Made by a program: the position numbers and the translations under genes. Of a DNA stretch of 21,366 nt, positions 7,298 to 16,241 are shown piece by piece (position 1 is the stretch's first letter; each line of letters opens with the position of its first letter). The notes under the pieces were generated by a model. It did no database searches and was not told the origin of the DNA. It saw nothing but the letters and a program-made list of their open reading frames with translations. This stretch comes from Chitinophagaceae bacterium (lineage in GTDB: Bacteria; Bacteroidota; Bacteroidia; Chitinophagales; Chitinophagaceae), in contig JADYYU010000312.1 of NCBI GenBank assembly GCA_020853515.1, positions 1 to 21,366 on the forward strand. The letters are read 5' to 3'.

Positions 7298-10200
7298 TTA
7301 TTTCACGATCACTTTTGTATTTTCATTATTTCCAAATACAAACGGATAGTACATCAGGGATGCCTTGGTGGCTGGCAGCATAAATTCGCCTCTGAAGACA
7401 GGCATCATCTGAATAACATACTGGTGAGTGCCCATACTGAGTTTGCTGAAAAAGTAAACCACTTTGTGTTTATAATATTCAATATAATCGCCATTGGCAT
7501 AGCTGCTGTTTTTCTGTGTAACTTTCATGCCGGAAGGGATGGGTATCTCTATCATCACATGTTCGCCCGACCGGAAAGCCTGGATATCCACGGTAAATTC
7601 ACAGGGCTGACCGGCCTGTAATTCATTGGTTTTGTTTTTATGCTGTACAAAGTAAGTTCTGACCCCAAATACGGAGTCGTGCTTTTCAGGGATTTCTACC
7701 CATTTTTCTTCAGAAGTATTTAAGAATACATCACCGCCGGTATGTTTGATTTTATATTGTGTGCTGCCAATATTCATCGTGAAGGGGAATGCATTTACTT
7801 TTAAAGTATCATTGATCAGCAAAGTGGATTGGATCGGTTTGCTGCTATCGGTCATGGCATCGGTAGTCAATGCTTCTATCATTTGCGCTTTAGAATAGGT
7901 ATTGAGATTTTTTTCAAACTGACCATTGAGCAGTTTTTTTCTGAAGAGGCTGATGAATTCTTTTGCGAACGGTGTATTCCGGAAAAGGGAATAAGCTTTA
8001 AAAAGATCGGCCCGGCCATCATAAAAGAAATTGTCGTAATAGGGCCTCGCGGCTTTCTGATTGATCTCTAGTAGTACGGCATAAAGATCTTTCGGCGAAA
8101 CCGAATCTTTCATTTTTAATTTGTTTTGATAAAAATAAATTTTGTCGGTCGTGGTCAAAAAGTCAGGCTTGATTTTCAGGTAATCGACATGCACGTGACT
8201 AACACTAATACCTGCATTCAACAGGACGTTATAGGCATATATTTTATCGGACTCGTTGAGCTCGCTATAGTGCTGCACGATATAATCTTTTGCGGCATTA
8301 TACACGTTGTTGGTATAACCCTCTTTCAAAGCCATGTAGCAAACTTCCATAGCGTAAATGGTCAGGCGGTCGTTCGTGCCGTTTTTTCGCCACCATCCGA
8401 AACTCCCATTTGTATTTTGCAGATCAGCCATTCGTGACAGCATATTATAAATGTCACGGTTGTTTTTTTCTTTGATTAGCAATTTTTTCTGAATACGGGC
8501 TTTCAATAAAAGTCCTAGTAATTTTGAACTGCTTTGTTCAACACAGGCATATTCATACTGATTCAGTTCATTGACTACTGCCACTACTTTTTCAAACAAT
8601 GAATTATTAAACGTGATACGTCCTTTGGTTCCCGGGTCGATGCTGAGTTTATAGACAGAATCTTTTTCCATCAGCATACTTTGATTGGCGTAATATTTCA
8701 TGGCGGTGCTGAAAACAGGAATATCGTAATGTTCAAAATCTTTATAACGTTCCCTGTAGATGAGGCCTCCCTCAAACATCAGTGTATCGCGTAATGTAGT
8801 TTCAATCAATACACTGTCGATATAAGTATTTTTTATGCCTGTATTCTTGTGATGCATTTCTTTATTGTCAATTAAGATGCTGGTTACGATGTTCAGCGAA
8901 TCTTTGGTGAGGTTGGTATATCTGACCTTTGCAAATAGTTTATCCTGTCTGTATAAATAGGAAGGTAACTGGGCAGTCGTCTGAAGAGGTTTATACACTT
9001 TTGTTTCTGCAGAGTCTGTGCCATGCAGCCATTTATTGCCCACGCCTGCAATATATGATTTCCAGGAGGTGATATTGTCAGGGAGTTTAACGGTAAAGGC
9101 AGTCCGCCCATTTTTGTCTGTAATCGTATTGGGTTTCCAGTAGCCCACATCACTGAATTTTTTGCGGATCGCGGATGTATTTTTATTTTGAATCACCTGC
9201 TCTATCATGTCGCCATCCGCATAAATGTTCTCTTGCTCGCGTTGCTGTCTGTAGGCCAGTTCATTATTCGCTGATGAAAAATTGCCGCTTCTGCCTGATG
9301 GCACTCGCATGCCATCTACTATGTAAACAGCACCTGAAGCGCGGTCGCCACCAATGCTGATATTATCTCCCGACTTACGCTGATAAGTTCCTGCATTAAG
9401 CGTTTCAATATCATTGGTTGCATAGCCAGATGCTATTGCATCTTTTCGGATGTTGGGAAATGGAGGTGGTGTGTTAGCCGGGCCATCCACCAAAGGTTTG
9501 TTATACTGCGCATATTCTGCTTCTTCTACAGAAGCATTGGCCTGCCCTTGCATAATGCTTACTTCGCTTGTAGAAATATCTGCAATATCTGCAAGCATTC
9601 CTTCCATCTCCAGATCATATTCTTTTTGTTTCAGAATTTCTTTCTTTTCCAAACCGATAAAGGCCTCTAGAAAAAACACATAATTCTTTTTAAATTCAAT
9701 GCCGTTGATCCGTAGGGTCGTATAACCCGGTTTAGAAATTTCAATGCTATAAAGCGGATCCTTTAACAGCGGAAAAGGGATTTCAATATGATTTCCGCTC
9801 AGTTGATAAGTACTGGCAATTTTATTGTCTGATAGCAACTTAATTTGCAGGTTGCTGAGCAAATCACGGGTTTCCTTTTCGTAGATATGCAGTTTTAAAA
9901 TATTTTTTTGCGCATTCCGTGCATAAGCCAGCAATCTGAAATCATTATACACCGACTCAAATAAGGGGGCTGTTGTTTCTTTATATAAAAGGGACGTATT
10001 TAAAACATACTCCGTATGCGCATTCAATAAATAAGGTGCAAAATGGGCTATTTTATATTCAGGATGAATGATCTTGATCTGATAAGTGCCCGGCAGCATA
10101 TCCAATAGTTCAAATAACCCGTTCGCATTTGTAATTGCGCCATATTTGTATTTACCATTGATCTCAGCATATACCAGGGCACCGCTTAGGGGTTCCTGCG

Positions 10201-13200
10201 ACGAACTGGTGATCATGCCGTGCAGATAAATATTGCTCCGCTGTTTGTTGCCGACCGCTTTTATTTTTTCTGCAGGTTCAAAGGGGATGTCGTAAAAGGG
10301 TAACAATGCCGTGCTGTTAAGTTCTGTATATATTTTTAAAGGCACTTCAATTTTCTCTTTTGTAAAGGCTTCTTTTTTAAGGTAGGTAGCATTGATATAA
10401 AATTCATCATTGCCCGTATGATGCTGATTCCTTAAGACGGCCATTCTGTTTTTGTTATAAAACAGATAGATGTCAAATGTTTCGGAAGCATTTTTTTTGT
10501 TGAATACAAACATGGGTCTGTAAACACTTTCTATAAAATCACTCGATTCAAAACTGGTATTGCTGATGATCCAGGCCGATTTAATATAATCAGAGTCGCT
10601 TTTGTTTTCGATGATGATCTTAAAAGTTTCTCCTGCTTTTTCACTGGCGTAACTTTGATAAAATATTTCTTCTTCTTTTATTTGTAACGCTCTTTCGGTT
10701 TTTGGTTTGTATTTCAGTACTGCTTTCTGAGGCTGTGGTAGCAAGGTGTCGGGTATTAATAATGATGGAAGTGCCATGGCCTGCAGTTCATTTTCTGAAA
10801 AATGAAAAAATGCGCCTTTGATGCTGCCCAGTTTTTTTGGAATAAAATCTTTCAGAATTTCATCGTAAAAATAGTAATCCCCGTAGCCGGTTTTAAGATT
10901 AAATGTTTTATCGTAGACCCTCGCCTGCAACAGGCTACTGGCCTTAAACGGGCCGTCGACGTAGTAATTGTCACCGTCTATATTGATCCGCGGAATACCG
11001 TACATCTGATAGTATTTTCTTTTTTGGTTCAGGTCGTCACTGAGAATTTCAAGTGAATCACTTTGATACATATTTGTGATCAGCAGGGAACTGTATAGTA
11101 ATTGTTTTTCAGCGTCTGAAGGTTCAAGGATGGGTAGCGAATCCTGCATGGTTAGCCGGCTGTTACTTGTTTTGATACTATCGATATTTATACCCAGCAA
11201 TAGCTTGGTGCCTGGCTGCAATGCAGTGTTTTGAAAAGTAAACAGTTTGTCGAAGTAACGAAATGCAATATTGTGTTTGCCGGCTGTGGCTGCAATGGAG
11301 AAAGGTTTGTTTTCCTGCAGGTCACTGATAAAAACCGGTTCCCCGTCCAGTAAAATATATTTCGGAGTGTACATCCGGTTGCGGTGTGTGATCACGACCG
11401 CAAATTCCGGTTTAGGCTGTTGCTTGCTGATACTGATTTCACTGAATTCGTTCAACGGATATTTCAGCAGATAATACTCGTTTTTTCGGAGGTTAAATCG
11501 GCTCAGATGATGATTTCGGATTTCGTATTGGCTGTTTACCAGGTCTGCACGCAGAGTTACAGCATCCCGACTGCTGAGTGCTTCAATACTGACTTTGTTT
11601 TTGTATTTTTCAGGTACTTCAATTTGTGGTGTAATTATATCATCGGCAAAAGCAGCGTTTACGGCATAGGCCGTAATGTTTACATTTTTTCGGGGTTTGT
11701 TTTTAAAGTCCAGCGCGGTGATTTCAATGGCGAGCGAATCTCCGGGAAGGGCTGATCCGGCAATTTTTTTCTCAAAATGCAATAGGTCCTTTTCAGGGAC
11801 AAATCGTAATTCGTAAAAATTATTTGCGATCTGATTTTGCAGATTGGTAGTGAGGATTATTTTATAATCATCGAGCGACTGATCTAATGCAGTAAATTTC
11901 AATTGATTGCCTGCACCTGATTTTACCAGTTTGTCTTTCTTGTATATTTTATAATGCACTGGTTCTGCAAAGGGATATTTAAAGGAGATCAGGATACTGT
12001 CTCCGCTTCGCCGGCCTTTCACTGAAGTGATTTCCAGCTTATTGTATTGTAAGGACAGATTTTGTTTCACCGAATCTTTGTCGATGATACCGGCAGCAGT
12101 CTCAAGCGGATTTAATTTATAATGAAAGGGCGTACTGATCATTTTTTTGCTGAGTGTATCTGCGCCCCCTAATGTGAAAAAATAGAATGATTTGGCCGTA
12201 TCTCTGTTGTTGTACAAATTACGGACATGCAGTGAATCCTGTGCCTGATAAAACAGCAGCTTTTCTTTTTGGGTATATTTTAAAAATTGCTTTGTAAATA
12301 CTTTCTTTTCAAAACTAACCGGGTCTGTAAAGGTAACCTCGAGGGTATATTTTGCATTCGCTTGCGGCAAGATATGGGATGGAATTTTATTTTCTATAAA
12401 TTTATCATATTCAATGGTGGTATCTTTTTCAAACCAGTTTTTTTTACGTGCTGCGCTTAAAGTTAAAGTGTCGGTAAACAACTGCAGTACTTCATCAATA
12501 CGCAGATTATAGTGTACACGGGTTCCCTGAACAGGAAAGCCATTCAGGTCGCTTGCAGACGTAAAAAATGTGATATCATCCCCTGCAAAAAACATTTCGC
12601 TGGGCATATCAAGTTCATATTTGTTTTTGGCCAGTTCATATTCCTCCAGTTTGAAACTGGTCTTTTTTACCAGCCTCCGGCCTCTTTTCAGATACCGGAG
12701 TTCAACCTGATAGAAGCGGTCTAGTTTCAGACTATCAGGTAATTTCCAGCCATACAGATAAGCACCGGGTGTTTTCTTTTTCAACACCTTACTGAACCGA
12801 AATTTTTGCTGTGGTTCGTAGATCGTTAAAAATGCTTTTTTACGGATGGGGTTTCCGGTTTTGTAATCGATCAGAAATGCTTTCAGATTAAGTGAATCTG
12901 ATGGCTTGTAGTATGGCTTGTCCAATAACAGGTAGCCGGGCGAATTTAACTCGGCAGACCGGTTGTTGTAGTAGTTAGTGGCTGCTACAGGCTTACTGCC
13001 TTCACTGATCTGATATTGATAAATATAGACCTCGCCCATGTAGGAAATTTTTACAAAGATCTCACCTTTCATGAGTTTATCTTTATTGATTGCTTTTTTT
13101 AAAAAACTATATCCACCGAATCCCGGATCGTATTTCACCGGCATTCCATCTATTTCAACTTTGGCATTTTGCACCGGTTTTTTTGTTTTTTTATCAGAAA

Positions 13201-13546
13201 AAAACAGAATGACTTCTTCATTGATCACTTTCGGAATGATCTGCAGGGGCATGCGGTAGAAGTACTCGTAGTAAATGGTCTTATCAAAAATGCGTGCGAT
13301 CAGATAGTTACCTTCGGGCAGGGTATCGGCTTTGTATTTAATGGCCGGATATTCCCTGAATTTTTTTGTAAACAAAAAATTGGTATCCGGTATTGCATTC
13401 GATTTTAAAATAAATTTTGCCTGCTCATAATCCAGTTTGTAAACATACACCATGGTGTCAGCATGTATCAGATCGGTAATTTTTTGTGCTTCGCAATTTG
13501 AGATGCAGCCAAGTATGCAAAAGAGTGATGCAAATAATCTGCGCAT
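7298..13546 (-). CDS. Alpha-2-macroglobulin family protein with carboxypeptidase-regulatory-like and TonB-plug-like segments
   Basis: A 2082-residue exported protein. The N-terminus MRRLFASLFCILGC is a signal sequence; cleavage after A20 or lipidation at C14 are both possible. Order of parts: MG-like beta domains from about residue 100, with an MG2 region at about 205-300 (SPGYLLLDKPYYKPSDSL); more MG-like domains; a carboxypeptidase-regulatory-like domain at about 1105-1180 (around H-G-M1111, GALVYAEING, NGLFELLDMLPGTYQI); an acidic/proline-rich linker; a plug-like segment at about 1355-1435 (SGDNISIGGDRASG, then YIVDG ending at 1412); the A2M domain from about 1468 (YWKPNTITDKNG); a helical thioester domain with A-C1668-V-E-Q1671; and a C-terminal domain with receptor-binding-like strands. 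Bacterial macroglobulins trap proteases in the envelope through the Cys-Gln thioester; that role here is inference. A serine hydrolase gene lies 90 bases upstream on the same strand. Confidence 0.9.
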   Translation of the reverse strand: MRRLFASLFCILGCISNCEAQKITDLIHADTMVYVYKLDYEQAKFILKSNAIPDTNFLFTKKFREYPAIKYKADTLPEGNYLIARIFDKTIYYEYFYRMPLQIIPKVINEEVILFFSDKKTKKPVQNAKVEIDGMPVKYDPGFGGYSFLKKAINKDKLMKGEIFVKISYMGEVYIYQYQISEGSKPVAATNYYNNRSAELNSPGYLLLDKPYYKPSDSLNLKAFLIDYKTGNPIRKKAFLTIYEPQQKFRFSKVLKKKTPGAYLYGWKLPDSLKLDRFYQVELRYLKRGRRLVKKTSFKLEEYELAKNKYELDMPSEMFFAGDDITFFTSASDLNGFPVQGTRVHYNLRIDEVLQLFTDTLTLSAARKKNWFEKDTTIEYDKFIENKIPSHILPQANAKYTLEVTFTDPVSFEKKVFTKQFLKYTQKEKLLFYQAQDSLHVRNLYNNRDTAKSFYFFTLGGADTLSKKMISTPFHYKLNPLETAAGIIDKDSVKQNLSLQYNKLEITSVKGRRSGDSILISFKYPFAEPVHYKIYKKDKLVKSGAGNQLKFTALDQSLDDYKIILTTNLQNQIANNFYELRFVPEKDLLHFEKKIAGSALPGDSLAIEITALDFKNKPRKNVNITAYAVNAAFADDIITPQIEVPEKYKNKVSIEALSSRDAVTLRADLVNSQYEIRNHHLSRFNLRKNEYYLLKYPLNEFSEISISKQQPKPEFAVVITHRNRMYTPKYILLDGEPVFISDLQENKPFSIAATAGKHNIAFRYFDKLFTFQNTALQPGTKLLLGINIDSIKTSNSRLTMQDSLPILEPSDAEKQLLYSSLLITNMYQSDSLEILSDDLNQKRKYYQMYGIPRINIDGDNYYVDGPFKASSLLQARVYDKTFNLKTGYGDYYFYDEILKDFIPKKLGSIKGAFFHFSENELQAMALPSLLIPDTLLPQPQKAVLKYKPKTERALQIKEEEIFYQSYASEKAGETFKIIIENKSDSDYIKSAWIISNTSFESSDFIESVYRPMFVFNKKNASETFDIYLFYNKNRMAVLRNQHHTGNDEFYINATYLKKEAFTKEKIEVPLKIYTELNSTALLPFYDIPFEPAEKIKAVGNKQRSNIYLHGMITSSSQEPLSGALVYAEINGKYKYGAITNANGLFELLDMLPGTYQIKIIHPEYKIAHFAPYLLNAHTEYVLNTSLLYKETTAPLFESVYNDFRLLAYARNAQKNILKLHIYEKETRDLLSNLQIKLLSDNKIASTYQLSGNHIEIPFPLLKDPLYSIEISKPGYTTLRINGIEFKKNYVFFLEAFIGLEKKEILKQKEYDLEMEGMLADIADISTSEVSIMQGQANASVEEAEYAQYNKPLVDGPANTPPPFPNIRKDAIASGYATNDIETLNAGTYQRKSGDNISIGGDRASGAVYIVDGMRVPSGRSGNFSSANNELAYRQQREQENIYADGDMIEQVIQNKNTSAIRKKFSDVGYWKPNTITDKNGRTAFTVKLPDNITSWKSYIAGVGNKWLHGTDSAETKVYKPLQTTAQLPSYLYRQDKLFAKVRYTNLTKDSLNIVTSILIDNKEMHHKNTGIKNTYIDSVLIETTLRDTLMFEGGLIYRERYKDFEHYDIPVFSTAMKYYANQSMLMEKDSVYKLSIDPGTKGRITFNNSLFEKVVAVVNELNQYEYACVEQSSSKLLGLLLKARIQKKLLIKEKNNRDIYNMLSRMADLQNTNGSFGWWRKNGTNDRLTIYAMEVCYMALKEGYTNNVYNAAKDYIVQHYSELNESDKIYAYNVLLNAGISVSHVHVDYLKIKPDFLTTTDKIYFYQNKLKMKDSVSPKDLYAVLLEINQKAARPYYDNFFYDGRADLFKAYSLFRNTPFAKEFISLFRKKLLNGQFEKNLNTYSKAQMIEALTTDAMTDSSKPIQSTLLINDTLKVNAFPFTMNIGSTQYKIKHTGGDVFLNTSEEKWVEIPEKHDSVFGVRTYFVQHKNKTNELQAGQPCEFTVDIQAFRSGEHVMIEIPIPSGMKVTQKNSSYANGDYIEYYKHKVVYFFSKLSMGTHQYVIQMMPVFRGEFMLPATKASLMYYPFVFGNNENTKVIVK

Positions 13547-13555
13547 GGTTAAGAG

Positions 13556-13571
13556 TTTGAATTCAAAATTA
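13556..13571 (-). promoter_or_regulatory. Candidate -7 element (TAATTTTG) and overlapping palindrome before the macroglobulin gene
   Basis: Read on the minus strand, 13571-13564 is TAATTTTG, matching TAnnTTTG, 17 bases before the start codon at 13546. A perfect 12-base palindrome, TTTGAATTCAAA, occupies 13556-13567 and overlaps the downstream half of the element. No good -33 match is visible. If active, this would give the macroglobulin gene its own promoter in addition to any read-through from the serine hydrolase gene. The palindrome could be a regulator site or chance. Confidence 0.3.
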
Positions 13572-13636
13572 CTGCATTGTACCTGCAGCAGTACATATTT
13601 TCTCTAAAACTTGCCGAATATTTACTTTGAAGTACG

Positions 13637-14818
13637 TTACTCTTCAGGTTCCAGTTCTGAGTTCACTTTTTCATTGCTGCCCATCACAATATTATAGATC
13701 TGCATGGGCTGACGGTAAATTGATTTTGAAAAGCGGTTACCTAATACGATGATGGTAAAATTATCCTGTATAAAGCGGTAAAAACACGTATTGTTACCGT
13801 GCCACCAACCGTTATGATACACGATCTTCTGACCGTCTTCATAATTGAGCATGCGCCAGCCAAGTCCATAGTTTTTGGCGCCGCCGGTTTCGAAACTGTA
13901 TGGCTTAAAGGCTTCCAGCAGGGTAGAATATTTGAGCAGGCGGTTTGAATACAGGGCCTGATCCCATTTATACAGATCCTGTACTGTACTGTAAACACCT
14001 TTGTCGCCCACCACACCGTCCAGATGCATATCAGGTTCCAGTTGCCAGTTGGCTTTGTAGCAAAATGCTGCCGTGCACACTCTTTCCTTATTGGGATCTA
14101 CCACAAAAGTATTTTTCATGCCAAGTGGATTGAAAATAAATCGTTTCATAAAGTATTCAAATTTCATCCCGCTGACACTCTGCACAATAGAGGCCAGCAT
14201 CACAAAGTTTGAATTGCTGTAATTAAATTTGGTATTGGGTGTAAATTTCAGTTTTTGTTTTTTTGTCGCAAATAAATTCAAAACATCATCATTTTCCAGG
14301 TACATTTTGCCCACGGGCTTGGGTGCAAAATGAATGTAATCAGGCAGGCCGCTGCGATGATTCAATAACATGCGCACGGTAATGTCCTGATACGGGAATG
14401 TGGGAATGTGTTTGGTTACATAATCATCCAGATCCAGCAAGCCTTTATCTTTCAGTAATAAAATAGCACCACTCGTGAGCGTTTTGGATGTAGATGCCAG
14501 TTGGCTTTGCGAAAGAGGCGACCACAAGGCACCACTTTCTTTCTGACTGAAGCCAAAATAACGTTCGTATAATATTTTTCCTTTATAACCTATCAATACG
14601 CTGCCGTTAAAACCTGCGTTTACCTGCCGGTTATAAAAAGTATCCAGGTTAAAAATCATTTGCTTGTATGCAGGTAACGAGGTATCGCTATAGTCGATCA
14701 CTACCTTGCCAAACTGCTTGGTATTATCGGGTTTCGGGTTTTTTGCGTTCGAATTACAGGATAAAATCAGTAGTAAAAAAGTGAGGCAAAAGTCCGTTTT
14801 AAATATTTTTATAACCAT
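13637..14818 (-). CDS. Beta-lactamase-fold serine hydrolase lipoprotein (class C / AmpC-like family)
   Basis: A 393-residue exported serine hydrolase of the beta-lactamase/penicillin-binding-protein superfamily (Pfam Beta-lactamase type). The N-terminus has a hydrophobic stretch (FCLTFLLLILS) followed by C21, consistent with a lipoprotein. The three superfamily motifs are clear: S109-T-S-K112 (catalytic Ser and Lys), Y200-S-N202, and H335-N-G337 in the place of Lys-Thr-Gly. LLNHRSGLPDY around residue 151 and the C-terminal WWHGNN region are also typical. Such proteins act as D,D-peptidases, esterases or amidases, and the substrate cannot be told from sequence. It is transcribed toward the macroglobulin gene with a 90-base gap, so the two may form an operon. 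No alternative start fits the signal sequence better than 14818. Confidence 0.88.
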   Translation of the reverse strand: MVIKIFKTDFCLTFLLLILSCNSNAKNPKPDNTKQFGKVVIDYSDTSLPAYKQMIFNLDTFYNRQVNAGFNGSVLIGYKGKILYERYFGFSQKESGALWSPLSQSQLASTSKTLTSGAILLLKDKGLLDLDDYVTKHIPTFPYQDITVRMLLNHRSGLPDYIHFAPKPVGKMYLENDDVLNLFATKKQKLKFTPNTKFNYSNSNFVMLASIVQSVSGMKFEYFMKRFIFNPLGMKNTFVVDPNKERVCTAAFCYKANWQLEPDMHLDGVVGDKGVYSTVQDLYKWDQALYSNRLLKYSTLLEAFKPYSFETGGAKNYGLGWRMLNYEDGQKIVYHNGWWHGNNTCFYRFIQDNFTIIVLGNRFSKSIYRQPMQIYNIVMGSNEKVNSELEPEE

Positions 14819-14823
14819 AATGT

Positions 14824-14831
14824 CAAAGGTA
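14824..14831 (-). promoter_or_regulatory. Candidate -7 element (TACCTTTG) for the serine hydrolase gene
   Basis: On the minus strand TACCTTTG matches TAnnTTTG and ends only five bases before the ATG at 14818. With the usual short distance from -7 element to transcription start, the mRNA would have almost no leader. There is no good -33 match. The call is tentative, since an 8-base degenerate motif in AT-rich DNA can occur by chance. Confidence 0.3.
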
Positions 14832-14950
14832 AATATTTAATAAGGCTTTGAATTGTTAAAAATGTTAAGATATGTGTGAATAAGTAATTTATCTGTGAAT
14901 GCACAGGAACATAAAAATACACCCCGTTTTTATAAAAACTTATCAATCCG

Positions 14951-14982
14951 TTTTCAGGTAGCGAATAGTTTTATTATGTTTG
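14951..14982 (+). promoter_or_regulatory. Candidate Bacteroidota promoter for the acyl-CoA dehydrogenase gene
   Basis: TATGTTTG at 14975-14982 matches the -7 consensus TAnnTTTG. TTTTC at 14951-14955, 19 bases upstream, is a fair -33 element (consensus TTTG). The ATG at 15009 lies 26 bases downstream of the -7 box, a normal leader length. This is the best-formed promoter in the window, and it lies inside the longer reading frame that opens at 14895, which argues for the start at 15009. Confidence 0.5.
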
Positions 14983-15008
14983 CGTTTTCAAAACATATTC
15001 TTACAATT

Positions 15009-16151
15009 ATGAATTTTCAACTTACAGAAGAACAACTGATGATACAACAGGCTGCCCGCGATTTTTCGCAAAGCGAATTATTGCCCGGTGTGATCGAACG
15101 CGATGAGCATCAGAAATTTCCCGCTGAGCAAATGAAGAAAATGGGTGAACTGGGTTTTCTGGGTTTAATGGTTGATCCGAAGTATGGTGGTGCCGGCATG
15201 GACACGATTTCATATGTGCTGGCAATGGAGGAAATTTCAAAAATAGATGCCTCTGCTTCTGTATGTATGAGTGTCAACAATTCATTGGTTTGCTGGGGAT
15301 TGGAAACGTTTGGCACAGAAGAGCAAAAGCAAAAATATCTGGTACCTTTAGCTACCGGTGAGGTGATCGGTGCGTTTTTGCTGAGTGAGCCCGAAGCCGG
15401 CAGTGATGCTACTTCACAGCGCACTACTGCAGAAGATAAAGGAGACCATTATCTGCTGAATGGTACTAAAAACTGGATCACCAACGGTAATTCTGCCACG
15501 CATTATCTGGTGATTGCACAAACCGATATAGAAAAGAAGCACCGTGGTATCAATGCCTTTATCGTTGAAAAAGCATGGGATGGCGTTACAGTAGGCGGTA
15601 AAGAAAACAAAATGGGCATCAGGGGCAGTGATACCCATTCCATTATGTTTCAGGATGTGAAAGTTCCGAAAGAAAACCGTATTGGAGAGGATGGTTTTGG
15701 ATTTACATTTGCGATGAAAGTGCTGAGTGGCGGTCGCATAGGTATTGCATCTCAGGCTTTGGGTATTGCATCAGGTGCGTATGAGCTTTCCGTTAAGTAT
15801 GCCAAAGAGCGCAAGGCCTTCGGTACAGAAATTATGAATCATCAGGCCATTCAGTTTAAACTGGCCGACATGGCTACCCAAATTGAAGGGGCCCGTTTAT
15901 TGTGCTTTAAAGCGGCCTGGCTGAAAGATCAGCATATGAATTATGATATGGCTTCGGCTACTGCAAAATTATATGCTTCCGAAATTGCCCAAAGTGTTAC
16001 CACTGAAGCTGTGCAGATTCACGGTGGCTATGGTTATGTAAAAGAATTTCATGTGGAAAGACTGATGCGGGATGCCAAGATCACGCAGATCTATGAAGGC
16101 ACCAGCGAAGTACAGCGCATTGTGATCAGCAGAGGTATCTTAAAAGGGTAA
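15009..16151 (+). CDS. Acyl-CoA dehydrogenase (short/medium-chain type)
   Basis: An FAD-dependent acyl-CoA dehydrogenase that oxidises an acyl-CoA to the trans-2-enoyl-CoA, passing electrons to electron-transfer flavoprotein, as in fatty-acid or branched-chain amino-acid breakdown. From the ATG at 15009 it has 380 residues, the standard length of butyryl-CoA-type enzymes, and begins MNFQLTEEQLMIQQAARDFS. Visible hallmarks are the N-terminal helical domain, signature 1 (AFLLSEPEAGSDA), the beta domain with KNWITNGNSATH, the C-terminal helical domain with RKAFGTEIMNHQAIQFKLADM, QIHGGYGY, and the catalytic base E363 in IYEGTSEVQR. The frame stays open upstream to 14895, but those 38 extra residues resemble no family sequence and cover the promoter. 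Chain-length preference cannot be read reliably. No etf or thiolase gene is adjacent. Confidence 0.93.
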   Translation: MNFQLTEEQLMIQQAARDFSQSELLPGVIERDEHQKFPAEQMKKMGELGFLGLMVDPKYGGAGMDTISYVLAMEEISKIDASASVCMSVNNSLVCWGLETFGTEEQKQKYLVPLATGEVIGAFLLSEPEAGSDATSQRTTAEDKGDHYLLNGTKNWITNGNSATHYLVIAQTDIEKKHRGINAFIVEKAWDGVTVGGKENKMGIRGSDTHSIMFQDVKVPKENRIGEDGFGFTFAMKVLSGGRIGIASQALGIASGAYELSVKYAKERKAFGTEIMNHQAIQFKLADMATQIEGARLLCFKAAWLKDQHMNYDMASATAKLYASEIAQSVTTEAVQIHGGYGYVKEFHVERLMRDAKITQIYEGTSEVQRIVISRGILKG

Positions 16152-16155
16152 CGAC

Positions 16156-16191
16156 AGCATAGCTGTGCTATAAGCAGTCACTCGTGCTTTT
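16156..16191 (+). terminator. Weak candidate terminator between convergent genes
   Basis: Just after the acyl-CoA dehydrogenase stop there is a near-perfect hairpin AGCATAGCTGTGCT (16156-16169, one G-U pair). A second small stem follows, AAGCA (172-176 of the 16 kb block) pairing with TGCTT (16185-16189), leading into a short run of Ts at 16188-16191. The stems are short, so this is a tentative intrinsic terminator for the plus-strand gene. Confidence 0.3.
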
Positions 16192-16241
16192 GTCATACTC
16201 TAATTAACAGGCTGTAATTAAGCTTGAACGATCTCCGGATT

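Noticed and set aside
7114..7383. Plus-strand frame across the carB/macroglobulin gap
   Set aside because: It overlaps the ends of both certain genes in other frames and has no recognisable features.
14895..15008. N-terminal extension of the acyl-CoA dehydrogenase
   Set aside because: Family proteins begin at the 15009 methionine, and a good promoter (14951-14982) lies inside the extension.
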